Assembly (NCBI RefSeq): GCF_001561995.1
Contig: NZ_LLWC01000022.1
Location: 496,001-560,000 of the forward strand
Direction: 5' to 3'
DNA length: 64,000 nucleotides
DNA from: Polycladidibacter hongkongensis
GTDB taxonomy: Bacteria; Pseudomonadota; Alphaproteobacteria; Rhizobiales; Stappiaceae
Below the pieces are notes generated by a model that was not told where the DNA came from, ran no database searches, and was given only the letters and a program-made list of their open reading frames with translations. Shown one piece after another: positions 9,580-19,256 of this stretch; position 1 is the first letter of the stretch, and the number at the start of each line of letters is the position of its first letter. The position numbers and the translations under genes are program-made.

Positions 9580-9694
9580 CTGACTAGCATCCTTTTGCTG
9601 TTCACTGAGAACTATATAAGCACGCCACGCAGAAGCGATAAGCGCAATAAAACTGAACAGACTATTTACTTTTTTGTATGGACCTTCAGTCGAC

Positions 9695-9722
9695 TAAAAA
9701 AAGCCCCGCATTGGCGGAGCTT
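9695..9722 (-). terminator. Terminator of the sahR-metF-metH operon
   Basis: On the minus strand a GCTCCGC/GCGGGGC stem with a 4-base loop is followed by seven T residues. It begins about 30 bases after the metH stop codon. Confidence 0.88.
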
Positions 9723-9750
9723 CTCGTCATCACAACAGCGGTATTTGCCC

Positions 9751-12700
9751 CTATTCAGCAGCGCTCACCCGCGTCGAAGGAATATAGTTGAGGATCGGTG
9801 CCAGCCAACGCTCGGCCTCTTCAAGGCTCCAGCCTTTACGCCGCGCATAATCTTCCACTTGGTCCTGTTCAATCTTTCCAATTCCGAAATACTCCGCCTG
9901 CGGGTGACTAAAGTACAAACCCGAAACCGCAGATCCCGGCCACATGGCGTAACTCTCGGTGAGCTTAATGCCAGCCGCAGCTTCAGCGTCAAGTAGCTCG
10001 AACAATGTACCTTTCTCGGTATGATCTGGTTGTGCAGGATAGCCCGGTGCAGGCCGAATACCGTCATAGGCTTCGCGGATCAATTCATCATTAGCGTAGC
10101 TCTCGTCAGGGGCATAGCCCCAATAGTCCTTTCGCACCAACTCGTGCATCTTCTCTGCAAATGCCTCGGCAAGCCGGTCAGCCAACGCTTGGCTGAGGAT
10201 TTTGTTGTAATCGTCCCCTTGCGCTGCATAGTGCGCCGCCAGCGCATCTTCCCCATGCCCGGTGGTCACGGCAAACCCACCGATATAGTCGGCAACACCG
10301 CTTCCTACCGGCGCAATAAAGTCCGCAAGTGCCATATTGCCACGATCCGAGTTCCGCCGATCCATTTGCTGACGAAGTGTGTGCAGCCGGGTCAGCTCGG
10401 CACTGCGGCTTTCATCTGTGTACACAACAAGGTCGTCGCCATCGCGCCCACAGGGCCAGAAGCCAATCACCGCTTTGGCTTGCAGCAGCTTACCCTCGAC
10501 AATCTCCTTAAGCATCGCCTGCGCATCCTGATAGAGCGCAGTTGCCGCCGGGCCGTATTTGTCATCGTTCAAGACGGCAGGATACGTGCCTTTGATTTCC
10601 CATGTGGTAAAGAACGGCGTCCAGTCAATGTATGGCACCAGCTCTTCCAGCGGGAAGTCACGAAAGCTCTTGGTACCAAAGAAACTCGGACGTGTTGGCG
10701 TGTGTTGCTCAAAATCGGTTTTAAAGCCATTGGTCCGCGCAGACTCAATGCTTGCGCGGCTCTTCTGTTTTTTACCACGCGCGTGCTTCTCAGCGATTTG
10801 TGCGTATTCGGCGCGGATTTCATCCAGATAAACAACCCGCTGTTCTTCAGAGAGTAACTTGGAGGCAACACCAACGGCACGGCCTGCGTCAGTTACATAG
10901 ATCGCTTGACCGCGATCATAGTTCGGGTGGATCTTCACCGCCGTGTGCAGCTTGGATGTGGTCGCCCCGCCAATTAGCAGCGGAATATCCATATTCTCCC
11001 GCTCCATCTCAGAGGCGATATGGCACATCTCGTCAAGCGATGGTGTGATCAGTCCGGACAAGCCAATGATATCAACATTGTGTTCTTTGGCTTTTGAGAG
11101 AATCTCTGTTGCAGGCACCATCACCCCAAGGTCGATCACCTCGAAATTGTTACACTGCAACACCACGCCAACGATGTTCTTGCCGATATCGTGCACATCG
11201 CCTTTCACCGTCGCCATCAAAATTTTACCGTTGGAAGAGCTCTCATCCAGCCCAAGCCGTGCCTTTTCCTCTTCAAGAAACGGCATCAGATAGGCGACCG
11301 CAGCTTTCATCACCCGCGCAGACTTCACCACCTGCGGCAAGAACATCTTACCTGCACCAAACAAATCACCGACAACGTTCATGCCGTCCATCAACGGCCC
11401 TTCAATCACATGCAAAGGCCGATCGAAGCTTTGCCGCGCTTCCTCGGTATCCTCCACAATGAAATCGGTGATCCCATGCACCAGCGCATGCTCTAACCGC
11501 TTGGCCACAGTTCCCTCACGCCAAGTCAGATCAACCTCGCGCTTTTTGCCACCGATTCCTTTGAATTTGTCGGCAACTTCAAGCAAGCGATCCGTAGAAT
11601 CAGCCCGGCGATTAAGCACCACATCTTCGCACAGCTCGCGCAATTCCTCCGGCAAGTTGTCATAGACCGCCAACTGCCCCGCATTCACAATGCCCATATC
11701 CATGCCAACCTGAATAGCATGATATAAAAAGACTGAGTGCATCGCCTCGCGCACAGGCTCATTCCCACGGAAAGAGAATGACAGGTTTGAAACCCCGCCC
11801 GAAATATGCGCATGCGGCAGATTCTCTGAAATCCACTGGGTCGCATTGATAAAATCAACGCCGTAATTGTCGTGTTCCTCAATCCCGGTAGCCACGGCAA
11901 ACACGTTCGGATCAAAAATGATATCTTCCGGCGGGAAGCCCACTTCCTGCGTCAGGATTTCGTAGGAGCGCTTACAAATCTCCACTTTACGCTCAAAGCT
12001 ATCCGCTTGCCCGGTCTCGTCAAATGCCATGACAACAACCGCGGCGCCATAACGACGGATCAGCTCGGCCTGCTCCTTAAATGCCGGAATGCCCTCTTTC
12101 ATCGAGATAGAGTTCACCACCGCCTTGCCTTGAACGCATTTCAAGCCAGCTTCGATCACACTCCATTTCGAACTGTCAATCATCACAGGAACCCGCGCGA
12201 TATCCGGCTCTGCGGCAAGCAGGTTGAGGAAGGTCACCATCGCCTCCTCACTATCAAGCAGCCCTTCATCCATATTGATATCGATGATCTGCGCACCGTT
12301 CTCCACTTGCGAGCGGGCCACATCAAGCGCGGTATCATAATCTCCATTCTTAATCAGCTTGCGGAACCGCGCCGAGCCGGTCACGTTGGTACGCTCACCC
12401 ACATTAACGAAGTTCACTTCTTTCGTCAGCGTAAACGGCTCCAAACCGGACAAACGCATCAGGCGCGGCACATCTGGCACCAAACGCGGCGCAACGCCTT
12501 TAACAGCCCCGGCTATCGCGGCAATATGATCTGGCGAGGTACCACAGCACCCGCCAACAATATTGACCAAACCGCTGCGGGCAAACTCACCCACCAGCTC
12601 CGCCATTTGTTCAGGGCTTTCATCATACTGCCCCAACTCGTTCGGCAGGCCCGCATTTGGGTAGGCACAAACCAGCGTATCGGCCACGCGGCTGATTTCC

Positions 12701-13500
12701 GCCACGTGCGCACGCATCTCCTTTGCACCCAGCGCACAATTCAAGCCGATTGACAGGGGCTGCGCATGGCGCACGGAGTTCCAAAACGCCTCAGGTGTCT
12801 GCCCCGAAAGGGTCCGACCAGACAAATCGGTAATGGTTCCAGAAACCATAACCGGCAGCTTGATACCTTTTTCTGCGAACACTTCTTCAATGGCAAACAG
12901 CGCCGCCTTCGCATTCAGCGTATCAAAGATGGTCTCAACCAGAATGAGATCCACACCGCCATCAATCAGACCGCGGGTCGCATCCGCATAGGAGTCTTTC
13001 AGCTGATCGAAGGTAACGGCCCGAAAACCGGGATTGTTCACATCCGGCGAGATAGAAGCCGTCCGATTGGTTGGGCCAAGGCCACCTGCCACAAACCGCG
13101 GCCGTGCAGGGTCCTCCGCCAACATCTGCTCAACCGCCTCTCGGCAAAGACGCGCTCCAGCAAGGTTAAGCTCATAACACAGCTCCTCCATGCCATAATC
13201 AGCCTGCGCAATGGAGGTAGAGGAGAAGGTATTGGTCTCGATAATATCGGCACCGGCCTGCAAATACTGCAAGTGGATTTTACGGATCGCATCCGGCTGC
13301 GTCAGGATCAACAAATCATTGTTGCCCTGCACGTCCTGCCCCCAGTCAGCGAAGCGCTCCCCGCGATACCCAGCCTCATCCAGTTTCAGCTGCTGGATCA
13401 TCGTTCCCATGGCCCCGTCGAGCACCAGAATGCGCTCGCTTGCAGCTTTGTGCAGCGCCTCGAAAATCTCTTGGCCTTTGAAGGTTGCTTGGGTCACCAT
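9751..13500 (-). CDS. metH: Cobalamin-dependent methionine synthase
   Basis: A 1249-residue, four-module enzyme, close to the E. coli length of 1227. Residues about 20-330 form the homocysteine domain with zinc ligands in NCALG (near 254) and [11 protein letters not shown] (near 317-318). The pterin/methyltetrahydrofolate domain follows ([11 protein letters not shown], about 365-375). The cobalamin module holds [11 protein letters not shown] near 767-777, whose His is the lower axial ligand of B12. The C-terminal AdoMet reactivation domain ends near 1240. It transfers the methyl group of 5-methyltetrahydrofolate to homocysteine in the cytosol. It lies 67 bp downstream of metF in one operon. 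The ATG at 13500 has only a weak ribosome site, consistent with coupling to the upstream message. Confidence 0.97.
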   Translation of the reverse strand: MVTQATFKGQEIFEALHKAASERILVLDGAMGTMIQQLKLDEAGYRGERFADWGQDVQGNNDLLILTQPDAIRKIHLQYLQAGADIIETNTFSSTSIAQADYGMEELCYELNLAGARLCREAVEQMLAEDPARPRFVAGGLGPTNRTASISPDVNNPGFRAVTFDQLKDSYADATRGLIDGGVDLILVETIFDTLNAKAALFAIEEVFAEKGIKLPVMVSGTITDLSGRTLSGQTPEAFWNSVRHAQPLSIGLNCALGAKEMRAHVAEISRVADTLVCAYPNAGLPNELGQYDESPEQMAELVGEFARSGLVNIVGGCCGTSPDHIAAIAGAVKGVAPRLVPDVPRLMRLSGLEPFTLTKEVNFVNVGERTNVTGSARFRKLIKNGDYDTALDVARSQVENGAQIIDINMDEGLLDSEEAMVTFLNLLAAEPDIARVPVMIDSSKWSVIEAGLKCVQGKAVVNSISMKEGIPAFKEQAELIRRYGAAVVVMAFDETGQADSFERKVEICKRSYEILTQEVGFPPEDIIFDPNVFAVATGIEEHDNYGVDFINATQWISENLPHAHISGGVSNLSFSFRGNEPVREAMHSVFLYHAIQVGMDMGIVNAGQLAVYDNLPEELRELCEDVVLNRRADSTDRLLEVADKFKGIGGKKREVDLTWREGTVAKRLEHALVHGITDFIVEDTEEARQSFDRPLHVIEGPLMDGMNVVGDLFGAGKMFLPQVVKSARVMKAAVAYLMPFLEEEKARLGLDESSSNGKILMATVKGDVHDIGKNIVGVVLQCNNFEVIDLGVMVPATEILSKAKEHNVDIIGLSGLITPSLDEMCHIASEMERENMDIPLLIGGATTSKLHTAVKIHPNYDRGQAIYVTDAGRAVGVASKLLSEEQRVVYLDEIRAEYAQIAEKHARGKKQKSRASIESARTNGFKTDFEQHTPTRPSFFGTKSFRDFPLEELVPYIDWTPFFTTWEIKGTYPAVLNDDKYGPAATALYQDAQAMLKEIVEGKLLQAKAVIGFWPCGRDGDDLVVYTDESRSAELTRLHTLRQQMDRRNSDRGNMALADFIAPVGSGVADYIGGFAVTTGHGEDALAAHYAAQGDDYNKILSQALADRLAEAFAEKMHELVRKDYWGYAPDESYANDELIREAYDGIRPAPGYPAQPDHTEKGTLFELLDAEAAAGIKLTESYAMWPGSAVSGLYFSHPQAEYFGIGKIEQDQVEDYARRKGWSLEEAERWLAPILNYIPSTRVSAAE

Positions 13501-13567
13501 GGAAACTGTTACTCGCTCGTGTGTAGTGCCGCAATTCGGCTTTGAAAAACTATAAGGTATCCGGCGT

Positions 13568-14479
13568 TTATGCCGAAATTGCAGGGGTTTTCTCGCGCAG
13601 GCCCAGCATGTGGCAAATTGCGTAGACCAGATCTGCCTTGTTCATGGTGTAGAAGTGGAACTCGTCGATTCCCTGATCCACCAGATCCAGCACCTGCTCC
13701 GCCGCAACAGCGGCAGCAACCAGCTCACGCGTACGGGGATCATCATCCAATCCCTCAAAGCGGCGCGCCAACCAATTAGGCACCGAAGCCCCCGTCTTAC
13801 GCGCAAAACCCGCAATCCCCTTGAAGGAGAGTACCGGCACAATCCCCGGAATGATCGGGATGTTGATGCCTGCAGCCTGCACGCGCTCCACATATCGCAA
13901 ATAATCTGAATTATCAAAGAAGAACTGCGTAATAGCACGTGTTGCGCCCGCATCAACCTTCGCTTTGAGCACATCCAGCTCCACATCCCAGCTGCGGCTC
14001 TCCGGGTGCCGCTCTGGGTAGGCCGAAACGGATACCTCGAAATCACCGATACGCTTGATCGAGGCCACCAGATCGGCAGTCGATTGATAACCATTCTCCG
14101 GCGGGATGTACTGTGCCCCCACACCGGCAGCCGGGTCACCGCGCAGCGCCACAATGTGGCGAACACCCGCATCCCAATAGGAGCGGACTACATCATCCAC
14201 CTCTTCCTTGGTTGCATCAACACAAGTCAGATGCGCTGCTGGTTTCAAGCTGGTTTCGTTCACAATGCGCGATACGGTGGAATGCGTGCGTTCGCGGGTG
14301 GATCCGCCCGCACCATATGTCACCGACACAAACGCTGGCCCAAGTGGCTCAAGCCGCTTGATAGAGCTCCAAAGTTGTTCTTCCATGCGCTCGTTCTTCG
14401 GGGGAAAGAACTCGAAGGAAACAGAGATATTGCTGGCGCTGTTCAGGCGAAAGCGGCGGTCAAGGAGTGAAGAAGTCAT
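13568..14479 (-). CDS. metF: 5,10-Methylenetetrahydrofolate reductase
   Basis: A 303-residue TIM-barrel flavoenzyme. [17 protein letters not shown] (near residues 21-37) carries the catalytic Glu, [15 protein letters not shown] the folate/NADH loop, and IVALRGDPA and ITQFFFDN the FAD-binding strands. It reduces 5,10-methylene- to 5-methyltetrahydrofolate, the methyl donor used by the MetH encoded next. Its ATG is 1 base after the stop of the upstream regulator gene, a coupled arrangement. The protein lacks the C-terminal extension of eukaryotic MTHFR and has the usual bacterial length. Confidence 0.96.
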   Translation of the reverse strand: MTSSLLDRRFRLNSASNISVSFEFFPPKNERMEEQLWSSIKRLEPLGPAFVSVTYGAGGSTRERTHSTVSRIVNETSLKPAAHLTCVDATKEEVDDVVRSYWDAGVRHIVALRGDPAAGVGAQYIPPENGYQSTADLVASIKRIGDFEVSVSAYPERHPESRSWDVELDVLKAKVDAGATRAITQFFFDNSDYLRYVERVQAAGINIPIIPGIVPVLSFKGIAGFARKTGASVPNWLARRFEGLDDDPRTRELVAAAVAAEQVLDLVDQGIDEFHFYTMNKADLVYAICHMLGLREKTPAISA

Positions 14480-14480
14480 A

Positions 14481-15512
14481 TCAGGCTAGTTCCCTGTTTT
14501 CTGTGCCAACTGGCAAATCCGTTAGGATGCGCGGGTCTTTGGCCAGCCAAAGCCCCACGGATAATTTGTCTGTTTCGGCGCGTTGTGGGCTGAGCTGGTT
14601 ATATGCGTTCAACTCAAGCCCCGCATCTTCAAGCCAACGCTGCATCTGCTCCTGCGCAAAGCCCAAGCGGCGATGCGCATGCTTCTCTCGCAAAAACTCA
14701 AGATCGTGCGGCGCAAAATCAACCAGAAGCAACCGCCCGCCGGGCCGCAAGGTTCGCGCGGCCTCAGCAATGGCCCGTGCCGGTTCTTCAAGGTAATGCA
14801 ACACCTGATGCACAACCGTCAGATCCGCTTGGCCCGGCGTAACGGGCAAGGCGTAGATATCGCCCTGCCGCACCTGCGCATTTGTAATGCCCGCCCGCTC
14901 CAGATTGGCGCGAGCCACTGTCAGCATGTCACCACTGGCATCAATGCCGATGCCACGCTCATAGCAATCCGCAAACACTTCCAAAAGTCTGCCCGTTCCG
15001 GTGCCAAGATCAAGAAAACTCTGCAAGGGCCCATTGCCGACCATGGCCCGCATCGCGGCTTCTACATCGGTCTCGGGCACATGCAGATTGCGCTCCGCAT
15101 CCCATGTTTCTGCCCGCCCTGCAAAATAATCTGCCGCTTCCGTGGCTTTAGCACGCCGCAGCGCTGCAAGTCGGTCAAAATCAGCTGCTACAATCGGATC
15201 CGCCTGATTGACATGCAACAACGCATCGCGAGCAATTCGCGCCGAGCTCCCCTCGCCTAGCCGGTAATAGACCCATGACCCTTCCGGGTAGCGCTCGATT
15301 ATGGCCGCCTCGGTCAGCAGCTTAAGGTGGCGGCTGATACGCGGCTGGCTTTGCCCAAGAATCCCCGTTAGGTCCTTTACAGTCAGCTCACTTTGCGACA
15401 GCAGACTGAGCAGCCGTAAACGCGTTGTTTCACCGCATGCACGCAGCACCGCTACCACATCCTCCGCCTGCATATCCGCCAGTTTGCTCGTCGCTCTTAT
15501 TGCGCTGATCAT
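14481..15512 (-). CDS. sahR: ArsR-type regulator fused to a SAM-dependent methyltransferase domain (SahR-like)
   Basis: About 343 residues. The N-terminal third is an ArsR-type winged helix (LTGILGQSQPRISRHLKLLTEAAIIE region) without metal-binding cysteines. The rest is a class I methyltransferase fold (FLDLGTGTGRLLEVFADC, GIGIDASGDML, LRPGGRLLLVDFAPHDLEFLREKHAH). Proteins of this build upstream of metF-metH are known in Alphaproteobacteria as SahR, repressors of the methionine cycle that sense S-adenosylhomocysteine; assignment here rests on architecture and context. The ATG at 15512 was chosen over the ATG at 15530 because the latter abuts the palindromic operator and has no room for a ribosome site, whereas AGGTGG precedes 15512. 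It heads the sahR-metF-metH operon. Confidence 0.85.
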   Translation of the reverse strand: MISAIRATSKLADMQAEDVVAVLRACGETTRLRLLSLLSQSELTVKDLTGILGQSQPRISRHLKLLTEAAIIERYPEGSWVYYRLGEGSSARIARDALLHVNQADPIVAADFDRLAALRRAKATEAADYFAGRAETWDAERNLHVPETDVEAAMRAMVGNGPLQSFLDLGTGTGRLLEVFADCYERGIGIDASGDMLTVARANLERAGITNAQVRQGDIYALPVTPGQADLTVVHQVLHYLEEPARAIAEAARTLRPGGRLLLVDFAPHDLEFLREKHAHRRLGFAQEQMQRWLEDAGLELNAYNQLSPQRAETDKLSVGLWLAKDPRILTDLPVGTENRELA

Positions 15513-15529
15513 CCCACCACCTAAACTCA

Positions 15530-15547
15530 TATAAAGATATCTTTATA
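15530..15547. promoter_or_regulatory. 18-bp perfect palindrome, probable SahR operator
   Basis: TATAAAGATATCTTTATA is a perfect palindrome located 18 bases upstream of the chosen start of the ArsR-type regulator gene. ArsR-family dimers bind such symmetric AT-rich sites in their own promoter, so autoregulation of the whole met operon is the natural reading. No second copy was found near azoR or other genes in the window. Confidence 0.75.
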
Positions 15548-15632
15548 CCTATTTAGCGAGCTGAGCAACCCATCCTTCTCAAGGGAGTCCACGCGCTCTC
15601 TTCAACATTCCCTTTAGAAAAACAAAACCAAT

Positions 15633-15658
15633 AAAAAAAGGCCGGCAGAGCCGACCCT
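15633..15658 (-). terminator. Rho-independent terminator after the DUF2336 gene
   Basis: On the minus strand, GGTCGGC, a 3-base loop, and GCCGGCC are followed by seven T residues, 24 bases after the stop of the DUF2336 gene. Confidence 0.85.
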
Positions 15659-15681
15659 TTCGCAGTAAGTGTGTTGAGAGC

Positions 15682-16767
15682 TTAGTCAGACCAGCCTTCT
15701 TTCCATTGCTGCAGCACTTTACGCGCCTTACTCAGATCCATTTTTTGGAAGCTGGAAATCGCCTGCTGCCGATCCTTCGCTGTGAGGCGATAACGCCAAG
15801 GACCAATTTTGAGAAGTGCTTGCAGCGTCATCAAATTAAGGTCGATCGCCCGGCAAACACTGATAAACGGAGTGGTATCATTGCGTACCATCCAGTGCTT
15901 CGCCTCTTCATAACCAACACCAGCCAGCAAGGCAAAACAAGCCGCAGCCTCTGCGAAACGCTCTTCCTCTGCAAATCGGCGCAAAACGGTCTCATTAAGC
16001 TTGCCATCGCGCGCTAGCCCCAAAACACGCCCTGCAGCGGTCTCAAAATCGTAGCGCGCCAACCAGTAGTCGTTGGAAAGCTTCTGTGCAGCAAATCGGG
16101 CCGCATGTGGCAACCGCGCCGCATCATCAGAGCGACCGGTCTCCAGCAAGCGCAACCTCACTTGCTCGCTGGCAAACCCGATCAATTCCTCAATTTGCTC
16201 ATCAGCAAGATCGCCGCGTGCCCCAAGCGAATACTGCATCGTTTCGTCTTCACGCGCATCCTGCATGAGCTTTTCAACCACACGCTCATTCAGCATCGCG
16301 CCATCATTCGCAGCCACTTGCAGGCGAACAGGCTTGTCACCCTTCTCGACCAACACCTCAGATACTGGCTCAGAGATAATCTCACGTTCCGCAATTGCCA
16401 TTCGGTGCGCATCACTGAGAGCACCGGCAATTTCTAGTAGATCCTGTTCGCGCAAAACTGTCGACTTCCGCAGTATGGGAGCTGCAACTTCAATCTCGTC
16501 TTTTGCAAGCTGGCGCACAGTCTCTTCTGGTGCTCGCCGCAAGCTGGAAAGACACTCAGACATGTAGACACGCGCCTGTACCTCGACCATCTCCGACAGC
16601 CGCATCATTACATCATCATAAATGTCGATTTGCTCTTCCGAACACCGTTCCCACGTTTTGGAAAACAGCAACGCAACCTGTCGGGCAAGCTCACCGCGCT
16701 TCTCAACATTGGATTCAAGCGATAAAGACTTGAAGTCAACGATCTCAGAAACCATGGAACTGGTCAT
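15682..16767 (-). CDS. DUF2336 domain-containing protein
   Basis: A 361-residue, mainly alpha-helical soluble protein without signal or membrane segments. The helical-repeat pattern (RRAPEETVRQLAKDEIEVA followed by LRKSTVLREQDLLEIA) near residues 75-115 is the signature of the DUF2336 family, which is confined largely to Alphaproteobacteria. The function of the family is not established; members often sit beside regulatory or signalling genes. The gene stands alone with its own terminator. The ATG at 16767 has no clear ribosome site, and a second ATG four codons in is equally possible. Confidence 0.8.
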   Translation of the reverse strand: MTSSMVSEIVDFKSLSLESNVEKRGELARQVALLFSKTWERCSEEQIDIYDDVMMRLSEMVEVQARVYMSECLSSLRRAPEETVRQLAKDEIEVAAPILRKSTVLREQDLLEIAGALSDAHRMAIAEREIISEPVSEVLVEKGDKPVRLQVAANDGAMLNERVVEKLMQDAREDETMQYSLGARGDLADEQIEELIGFASEQVRLRLLETGRSDDAARLPHAARFAAQKLSNDYWLARYDFETAAGRVLGLARDGKLNETVLRRFAEEERFAEAAACFALLAGVGYEEAKHWMVRNDTTPFISVCRAIDLNLMTLQALLKIGPWRYRLTAKDRQQAISSFQKMDLSKARKVLQQWKEGWSD

Positions 16768-17287
16768 TTAATTGGCACCATCTCTTAACAGCGCGCGACC
16801 AAGAGGGCTGCGTAACACCGAATGCCTCTTCGAACACACGCACAAATCAGATTATCTATCGGCAATACTAATTAGGAAAGGCCTACTTTTCCAAGTGTGC
16901 AAGCGTAATTTTGACAAGGTTATACATGCTCCTTGTTCATTCTAGGACACGAGTGAAAATAAACCATGCACATCCCACGCTTTTCAGTTACAATCAATAA
17001 ATACTATTCATTTAGTTTCCTCTATAACTTAATAAGCAATTAGAACTATTATACTCAATTTTATTAAAATACCATACAATGGCAAATAGATGTAAATGCG
17101 TGAATCGAAATATAAAAACCTATATTTAGGGATTTTTTTAACCAAACTGGCATTTTTCTAAATATTTACTTTTTGATAAATCAGGAATATATTAGATTTG
17201 CTTTAGAATTAAACTAATAGCTCTATGACTCGTGCACAAAATTACAAAAAAGATTAGTCTGAAATTATTGATAGCAAAGCCGAGACA
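16768..17287. other. AT-rich intergenic stretch, no gene seen
   Basis: About 520 bp between divergent genes, strongly AT-rich from about 16980 to 17280. It presumably holds both promoters. I see no convincing frame, hairpin with T run, or strong repeated motif. Confidence 0.6.
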
Positions 17288-17890
17288 ATGACCGCCGACA
17301 CGTTATTGGAGCAGATAAATTCTGGTTCTCTGGAAGCCCCCGCCAATTACTTGGTGGAGCAGCTTGATTCCGGAGTTATCATTTTAACGCGCTCCTTCGA
17401 GATTTTATTAGTAAACACTTCTGCAAAGCAACACCTGAATCGCGTACCGTCAATCAATATTGCTGGAAAGATATTGGAAGTTTGCGATTGCGAACAGCTG
17501 CGCCCGGTGTCTGAGGCGATACGGGCTCGATTGGAGCTCACTTCACTGCCGCGCAGGGCACCATTTGAGCTTAAAAAACCTGAACTCGACATAGACTTTC
17601 TGCTTGAAGTCATTAGCCTATCAAGTGAACCGCCACTGGTCGCGCTCAAAATCATTGACCCGGTTGATCTAACAAAACGCCGCTTGACGCGCGCTGAGTT
17701 GATTTACGATCTAACAAGACGCGAAGCTGAAGTACTCAGGCAACTGTGCTCTTCTCTAACCGAGCCTCAAATTGCGGTTGTTCTTAACATATCAGCCAAT
17801 ACGCTTCGAACGCACCGCAAAAACATCTATGCAAAACTGCATGTAAACAACCGCAATGAGATGCTGCTGCTACTCTCTCGGCTCGCTTAA
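17288..17890 (+). CDS. LuxR-family transcriptional regulator with N-terminal PAS-like sensor
   Basis: A 200-residue regulator. Residues about 20-130 look like a PAS-type domain (LDSGVIILTRSFEILLVNTSAKQ is the typical first PAS strand pair). The C-terminal LuxR helix-turn-helix is LTRREAEVLRQLCSSLTEPQIA, followed by ISANTLRTHRKNIYAKLHV, and contains the usual Glu, Val and Thr positions of this domain. No receiver-domain aspartate is seen, so it is probably a one-component ligand sensor. The stop codon shares the bases TTAA with the stop of the convergent SufR-like gene, so the two reading frames overlap by 4 bases. Confidence 0.8.
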   Translation: MTADTLLEQINSGSLEAPANYLVEQLDSGVIILTRSFEILLVNTSAKQHLNRVPSINIAGKILEVCDCEQLRPVSEAIRARLELTSLPRRAPFELKKPELDIDFLLEVISLSSEPPLVALKIIDPVDLTKRRLTRAELIYDLTRREAEVLRQLCSSLTEPQIAVVLNISANTLRTHRKNIYAKLHVNNRNEMLLLLSRLA

Positions 17891-18522
17891 GGCGCCGGTT
17901 TGGGAACCAGTTTATAGGCGCAGCGCCGGTCACCAGCAATAATGTGTTCTTGGCGCTGCACCTCAGCCTCGTTGGCAAACAACGCCTGAAACAGACGCAA
18001 CTCCGATTGGCAAAACGCCTGTGAGGTCTGCGCAGCACGGCATATAGAGCAATGGTTTTCGATCAGCATCAAGGTGCCATCCTCCACCTCGACAACATCG
18101 GCCATGTAGCCTTCAGCTGTTCGCAGCTCGGCCAACCGTTGCAAGCGCTCCCTGAAGCTCTTGAGACCTGTCAGTTCCTGAGCGTAGGCTTGCGCTGCGC
18201 TCGCCTCTCGCAGCCGAACGAGCTGCTCAACCCCTTCTTCGCCATAGAGCTCGCGCATGCCCTTCAACACCTCGCTGAGCAAATGGTCGTGGCGGTCAGG
18301 AAACGCCCGGTGCCCAGCACCAGACAGGGACCAAACACGGCGCGGACGCCCCACATTACCCTTGATATCTTCAAAGGTCACACTTCCCAGCTCTAGCAGG
18401 GAATCTAGGTGTTGACGCGCAGCCACGCTGGTAATACCCAGTTCCTTGGCAAGGGTCGCCGCAGTCTGTGATCCGTGCTTTTTAAGGTAAGTTAGCAATC
18501 TTTGCTTGGTGCGCTCATTCAT
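17887..18522 (-). CDS. SufR-like iron-sulfur winged-helix regulator
   Basis: A 211-residue protein with an N-terminal winged helix (QTAATLAKELGITSVAARQHL) and wing GRPRRVW. The C-terminal part has the Cys pattern of SufR-type regulators: Cys158, Cys161, Cys171 followed by a conserved Glu, then EHIIAGDRRC with Cys201. The spacing C158-x12-C171 fits an iron-sulfur binding site. Such proteins sense the Fe-S status or redox state. The start at 18522 (MNERTKQ) was chosen over 18594 because homologues begin near there. No suf genes are in the window, so its target is not the classic one, unless remote. It is divergent from the DUF2293 gene, 89 bp away. Confidence 0.78.
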   Translation of the reverse strand: MNERTKQRLLTYLKKHGSQTAATLAKELGITSVAARQHLDSLLELGSVTFEDIKGNVGRPRRVWSLSGAGHRAFPDRHDHLLSEVLKGMRELYGEEGVEQLVRLREASAAQAYAQELTGLKSFRERLQRLAELRTAEGYMADVVEVEDGTLMLIENHCSICRAAQTSQAFCQSELRLFQALFANEAEVQRQEHIIAGDRRCAYKLVPKPAP

Positions 18523-18611
18523 GCCCCAGCAATAACACGCAGGACCACTTTTGGAAAGTTTACACTTTTCAAAAGATCGCACAGCCAATATCACGATGCA
18601 GAGCAGAGCCT

Positions 18612-18947
18612 TTGAGCAAAACCCGCCGACAACAACTCATCGATGAGGCGATGGCCATGCTCCTGCCAAACATCCCCCTCGCATACGCTCTCACGATACG
18701 CCATTCAACCGCACAGGGCGCGCTACGCACCGCGCCCCCTTACCGGGCTGTACGTTTAGCGGCCATAGCTCTCGCCCGTCACCAGTTCACCGGCTACGAC
18801 GCAATGCTACAACAGGGGTATGACCGCGATGCGGCCCGCTTCTTTGTTCAGGAAGATATGTGCATGCAGCTGCAGGAGTGGGGGCTCACAATAGCCCCCA
18901 ACGAGTTTGAGAATATTGACGGCGATACTAACGACACACCGCAATAA
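18612..18947 (+). CDS. DUF2293 domain-containing protein
   Basis: A 111-residue protein matching the DUF2293 pattern: ALARHQFTGYDAMLQQGYDR followed by DAARFFV and a closing LQEWG. The family is conserved in Alphaproteobacteria and its function is not known. The only start that keeps the whole frame is a TTG at 18612; an internal ATG at residue 14 would cut into the domain. It is divergently placed from the SufR-like regulator and so may be under its control. Its 3' end overlaps the convergent small membrane protein gene by 20 bases. Confidence 0.75.
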   Translation: MSKTRRQQLIDEAMAMLLPNIPLAYALTIRHSTAQGALRTAPPYRAVRLAAIALARHQFTGYDAMLQQGYDRDAARFFVQEDMCMQLQEWGLTIAPNEFENIDGDTNDTPQ

Positions 18948-19212
18948 TCCAGACGAACCCAACAACCACCATCGCCAGTTCAATAACGATAAAAGCCGGG
19001 TAGCCAAAAAAGTAGATCGCCAGAGCCCACAACACCGCCACGTTCGCGATTAAAAAGTACTTCGCGTTGTCCCGTCCACGACTTGCGTCGCGAAGCAGCC
19101 AACCAAGTATGGGCAGGGCAAACAAAATCCGCGCAAGCCATGTACCTGCGGGCTTCGACTGGCCTTTTCCAGAGAGCTCAAGACTATCAGGGGTAAGTGT
19201 GAGGTCGCTCAT
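18928..19212 (-). CDS. Small two-helix membrane protein, conserved hypothetical
   Basis: A 94-residue protein with a short basic/polar head (residues 1-28), a first hydrophobic span (WLARILFALPILGWLL, about 25-40), a charged loop RDASRGRDNAKYF, and a long second hydrophobic region (about 54-93) that could form two helices. I recognise it only as an uncharacterised membrane protein type found in Alphaproteobacteria. The ATG at 19212 was preferred to one five codons upstream (19227), which lies inside an FNR/FixK-like box. Two such boxes lie immediately upstream. The last 20 bases overlap the end of the convergent DUF2293 gene. Confidence 0.65.
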   Translation of the reverse strand: MSDLTLTPDSLELSGKGQSKPAGTWLARILFALPILGWLLRDASRGRDNAKYFLIANVAVLWALAIYFFGYPAFIVIELAMVVVGFVWIIAVCR

Positions 19213-19226
19213 AACGGCTACTTTCA

Positions 19227-19256
19227 TTGATCCAAATCAAATTTGATATGCATCAA
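19227..19256. promoter_or_regulatory. Two tandem FNR/FixK-type boxes
   Basis: Both 19227-19240 (TTGATCCAAATCAA) and 19243-19256 (TTGATATGCATCAA) match the FNR/FixK consensus TTGAT-N4-ATCAA without a mismatch; centres are 16 bp apart. They lie between the small membrane protein gene (minus) and the GH18 gene (plus). A box centred 41.5 bp from a start site would place the plus-strand start near 19275-19291, about 180 bp before the GH18 gene; toward the minus strand it would fall at or inside the chosen start codon, which would instead suggest repression or a later start. Confidence 0.8.

Noticed and set aside
9598-9659. CTGTTCA...TGAACAG inverted repeat upstream of azoR
   Set aside because: The 7-bp arms are nearly 50 bp apart, too far for a simple dimer operator.
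16768-17287. AT-rich stretch considered as a replication or attachment site
   Set aside because: No repeated iterons, DnaA-box cluster or direct repeats flanking it.
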